NCBI GenBank assembly: GCA_001724175.1
Contig: MEDT01000110.1
Location: 1-34,947, forward strand
Length of the DNA stretch: 34,947 nt
Direction: 5' to 3'
DNA from: Cytophagaceae bacterium SCN 52-12
Lineage (GTDB): Bacteria > Bacteroidota > Bacteroidia > Cytophagales > Spirosomataceae
A program made the translations under genes and the position numbers. How positions within the stretch are numbered: position 1 is the first letter of the stretch; every line of letters starts with the position of its first letter. The notes below the pieces were generated by a model. That model made no database searches, was not told the origin of the DNA, and saw nothing but the letters and a program-made list of their open reading frames with translations. Of this stretch, positions 31,978 to 34,947 are shown piece after piece.

Positions 31978-31996
31978 AAAAGTATGCATTACTTTT
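31978..31996 (+). promoter_or_regulatory. Small hairpin with the susC start codon in its loop
   Basis: AAAAGT (31978-31983) and ACTTTT (31991-31996) flank ATGCATT, so the proposed ATG at 31984 would lie in a 7-nt loop. The stem is AT-rich and weak, so an effect on translation is only possible. Confidence 0.35.
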
Positions 31997-34947
31997 CACT
32001 TAACCAATTTGTGCCTCCATTACGGAAGCGTAGCAACAGGTATTTGTCCTGTGATGTCTTCGGTAAAATCCTGAAATCATTATTAGTCATGAAACTGACA
32101 GCATTGATCATTCTGGTAACAATGATTCAGGTAAACGGGGCCGTATACTCTCAAACCGTTAGGATAAATGTCCGGAACAGCGGTCTGGAGAAAATTTTCA
32201 TAGAAATTCGTTCCCAGACCGGCTACGATTTTCTTTACAACAGCCGTCTTTTGAAGGGAACCGTGCCGGTAACGTTCAGCACGAGCGCCGCAGGAGCGTC
32301 GCTGACGGAGATCCTGGACGAAGTTTTCAAGAACCAGCCTGTCACCTATTCCATTATTGAGAAGACGATCGTTATCCGGAAGAAGAGCGCCTGGCGCAGG
32401 AACAGCGCGGAAAAGGAGATCATGAACGAGGCTAGAAAGCCGGTGCTCCCGGGAGAGGCATATTCGGGGCCGAAGATCAATACCGGGCAGCTGCTTCGCC
32501 AGATAGAAAGCGCCGGGCCTCAGCTTCAGACCGTCAGGGGAAAGATAACCGATGAAAAAGGGGAACTCCTGCCCGGTGTCAACGTTCTGATCAAGGGTAC
32601 CCAGCAGGGGACCTCGACCGACGAGAGCGGCAGCTATTCCATCAACGTGCCCAACGGAGATGCCACGCTTGTGTTTTCCTTTGTCGGGTACCGCTCAAGA
32701 GAAGTGCGGGTTGGTAACCAGACAGAGATCAGTATTTCGCTGGAAATAGATGAAAAAGGCCTGGAAGAGGTAGTTGTCGTCGGCTTCGGCGCCCAGAAAA
32801 AAGTCAATCTTACCGGGGCGGTGGCAAGTGTGAGCAGCGAGGATCTGGAACGGCGCACCGTGACCAAAGCTTCGCAGGCTTTGCAGGGACAGATGAGCGG
32901 AATTTCAGTCCGCCAGACATCGGGTAATCCCGGAGGGAATTCTGCTTCCGTTGTGATTCGTGGCCAGGGCACCTTCAGCGCTGCAGGAACAAACCCGCTC
33001 GTATTGGTAGACGGGATCGAATCGTCGATGGATGCGGTCGACCCGGCCGATATCGAAAGCGTATCGGTTCTGAAGGATGCTGCGTCGGCAGCAATTTTCG
33101 GATCGAAAGCGGCCAACGGCGTCATCCTGATCGAGACCAAGAAGGGAGTCGCCGGTAAGCCGGTGTTCAATTATAACATGTATGTCGGCCGGTCGCGCCC
33201 GACAGCGATGCCTGAAATGGTCAATTCCTGGGAGTATGCCGAAATGGTAAATGAAGCCTACCAGAATACCGGGCAGCCGGCGCGTTATACTGAGGCGGAT
33301 ATCCAGAAATTCCGCGACGGCTCCGATCCTGTTAACTACCCGAACTTCGACCACATCGACTACCTTTTCGGATCGGGAAGCGGGGTGGAAACCAAGCATG
33401 ACGTGTCGATGAGAGGCGGCAATGACCAGACGCAATATATGTTCTCGACGGGTTATTACAGGCAGAACGGTCTCATTATGAAAAACAATGCAGACCGGTA
33501 CAACGTAAGGTTGAACCTGGACAGCAAGCTGCATGAAAAGCTCAAGCTGAGCGTGAGGCTTGCCGGGATCAAAACCGGCAGCAAAGAGCCTTCAGGGGCG
33601 TATGCCGCCGGTTTGGGCGGAATCGTAGCGGGCGCTATGAGAAACGCCAATATTCTGCCCGGGCCTACTCCCGACGGGTTCTACAGCAGGAATGAAACCA
33701 TGCACCCTGAAGCCGATCTGAACAGCAAGTCGTTTGTGCAGAACGGCGCCACCAACATTTACGGAAACGCCAGCCTGATATGGAACATCCTGAAAGACCT
33801 GAAAATTACCGGGCAGGTGGGCTATACACAAGCGAATTCCGATTATAAGGGATTTATTGCAACCTACCCCATCACACCGTCGTATGCCATCACGCGCAAC
33901 AGTCTGAACACTTGGTGGGAACAAAGCACCGCGCTTACCTTACAATCGATGGCCGAGTATGACAAGCAGTTTAAAGATCACCATCTGACGGTCCTGGCAG
34001 GTGTACTCGGACAAGCGTATGAAACAAAACGTATAGGGGCCTACCGGGATGATTTTCCCAATAACAGCATCTATGAGATCGACGCCGGGGCTACCGTAAG
34101 AGGCACGCAGAGCGGGACCGCTTCGCGCAACACGCTGGCGTCCTACTTTGGAAGGGTGAATTACAATTTTAAAGAAAAATACCTGCTGGAGGCCAACTTC
34201 AGGTATGACGGGTCTTCCCGTTTCCCGGCAGACAACCGCTGGGGACTTTTCCCTTCCTTTTCGGCAGGCTGGAGAATTTCGCAGGAGTCATTCTTCGCTG
34301 ACGCAGTAAGCTGGGTCTCGGATTTGAAGCTGAGAGCTTCGTGGGGCAAGCTGGGCAACCAGTCTATAGGCAACTATCCTTACCAGGACCTGATCGCCCT
34401 TGGCCAGAATTATCCTTTCGGCAATACGCTGCAGGCCGGCGGCGCCGTGACGACGATCGCGAACAAGGCGATCACCTGGGAAACCACGAAAGTAACGGAC
34501 GTAGGGATCGACCTCGCGCTTTTCGCGAACCGGCTCAACTTCACGGCTGACTATTTTATCAAAGAAACTTCCGATATCCTCTATAATGTTTCGGTTTCCA
34601 ATATGCTGGGTGCGTCGCCTTCGGCAACCAATGCCGGAGCTGTGGAGAACAAAGGCTGGGACTTTAACCTTAAATACAGAGGCAACGCAGGGGCATTTAC
34701 CTATGGAGTTTCCGGTGTATTCTCAATTGTACATAACAAAGTGACACGTCTGGCCAATCTGGAGCAGGATATCAATAGCAGACTCTTTGTAGGACATCCG
34801 ATCGGCTCTGCCTACGGGTTTGTCAGCGACGGCTTATTTGCCAACCAGAGCGAGGTGGACAACTATGCGTCGCAGCCCTTCACTTTCCTGGCCTCTCCCG
34901 GCGGGATCAAATTTGTGGACCTGAGCGGACCAAACGGAACCCCGGAC
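31984..34947 (+). CDS. SusC/RagA-type TonB-dependent receptor with STN domain, module 3 (3' end beyond window)
   Basis: The reading frame stays open for 988 codons to the window edge, so the C-terminus is missing. From the ATG at 31984 there is a 35-residue basic extension before a normal signal peptide (MKLTALIILVTMIQVNGAVYSQ, 36-57). A start at the internal ATG at 32089 is therefore also possible. Domains are STN (about 58-132), a 50-residue linker, a carboxypeptidase-regulatory-like domain (184-255), a TonB box with LEEVVVVGFGAQKKVNLTGAV (260-280), and a plug with VSVLKDAASAAIFGSKAANGVI. Most of a beta-barrel follows. It lies 243 bp after the FecR gene, far more than in the other two modules, and this leader holds the antisense terminator. 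A susD gene is expected just beyond the edge. Confidence 0.93.
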   Translation, partial: MHYFSLNQFVPPLRKRSNRYLSCDVFGKILKSLLVMKLTALIILVTMIQVNGAVYSQTVRINVRNSGLEKIFIEIRSQTGYDFLYNSRLLKGTVPVTFSTSAAGASLTEILDEVFKNQPVTYSIIEKTIVIRKKSAWRRNSAEKEIMNEARKPVLPGEAYSGPKINTGQLLRQIESAGPQLQTVRGKITDEKGELLPGVNVLIKGTQQGTSTDESGSYSINVPNGDATLVFSFVGYRSREVRVGNQTEISISLEIDEKGLEEVVVVGFGAQKKVNLTGAVASVSSEDLERRTVTKASQALQGQMSGISVRQTSGNPGGNSASVVIRGQGTFSAAGTNPLVLVDGIESSMDAVDPADIESVSVLKDAASAAIFGSKAANGVILIETKKGVAGKPVFNYNMYVGRSRPTAMPEMVNSWEYAEMVNEAYQNTGQPARYTEADIQKFRDGSDPVNYPNFDHIDYLFGSGSGVETKHDVSMRGGNDQTQYMFSTGYYRQNGLIMKNNADRYNVRLNLDSKLHEKLKLSVRLAGIKTGSKEPSGAYAAGLGGIVAGAMRNANILPGPTPDGFYSRNETMHPEADLNSKSFVQNGATNIYGNASLIWNILKDLKITGQVGYTQANSDYKGFIATYPITPSYAITRNSLNTWWEQSTALTLQSMAEYDKQFKDHHLTVLAGVLGQAYETKRIGAYRDDFPNNSIYEIDAGATVRGTQSGTASRNTLASYFGRVNYNFKEKYLLEANFRYDGSSRFPADNRWGLFPSFSAGWRISQESFFADAVSWVSDLKLRASWGKLGNQSIGNYPYQDLIALGQNYPFGNTLQAGGAVTTIANKAITWETTKVTDVGIDLALFANRLNFTADYFIKETSDILYNVSVSNMLGASPSATNAGAVENKGWDFNLKYRGNAGAFTYGVSGVFSIVHNKVTRLANLEQDINSRLFVGHPIGSAYGFVSDGLFANQSEVDNYASQPFTFLASPGGIKFVDLSGPNGTPD

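Overview
The window looks like a chromosomal segment of a Bacteroidota bacterium, most likely a Cytophagales/Spirosomaceae relative such as Dyadobacter. The lineage call is an inference. It rests on three FecR anti-sigma genes and three ECF sigma genes interleaved with SusC/SusD glycan-uptake pairs, two good matches to the phylum's TTG...TAnnTTTG promoter, moderate GC content, and few recognisable Shine-Dalgarno sequences.

Left part (1-4890). Four genes run leftward: a metallo-beta-lactamase-fold hydrolase and a patatin-like lipase 4 bp apart, then an exported SelA-like PLP enzyme and an exported amidohydrolase that is cut by the window edge. A divergent exbB-exbD pair with a near-consensus promoter follows. 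It ends in a palindrome that probably terminates transcription from both sides.

Centre-left (4898-12096). A leftward operon encodes a complete tripartite RND efflux pump (TolC-like outer membrane factor, inner-membrane permease, membrane-fusion protein). The permease has a textbook EF-hand-like loop in its cytoplasmic linker. Divergent from the pump are cbpA (DnaJ-like co-chaperone) and its modulator cbpM. A 16-bp palindrome lies between the two units.

Right part (12280-34947). Three nutrient-uptake modules of the cell-surface-signalling type follow. Module 1 is ECF sigma, FecR, SusC and SusD. Module 2 is ECF sigma, FecR, SusC and SusD, followed by a PQQ/cytochrome c dehydrogenase and a ThuA-like protein; it may take up and oxidise a carbohydrate or polyol in the periplasm. 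Module 3 is a FecR without an adjacent sigma gene and a SusC that runs off the right edge. All three SusC proteins carry an N-terminal STN signalling domain, as expected if they signal through FecR to an ECF sigma factor. An extra ECF sigma gene without its own FecR lies between modules 1 and 2. It shares a 10-bp upstream sequence with the orphan FecR of module 3, so the two may be separated parts of one regulatory set.

Non-coding signals. The leader of the third susC holds a typical intrinsic terminator pointing against susC, with a promoter-like sequence behind it. This suggests a small antisense RNA, like those known at some Bacteroides polysaccharide loci. A family of GC-rich hairpin repeats (CCCCGG core) recurs at 19580 and 29033-29240. 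Other hairpins lie after the second susD and between susC and susD of module 1. No tRNA, rRNA, transposase, CRISPR array or phage gene was recognised.
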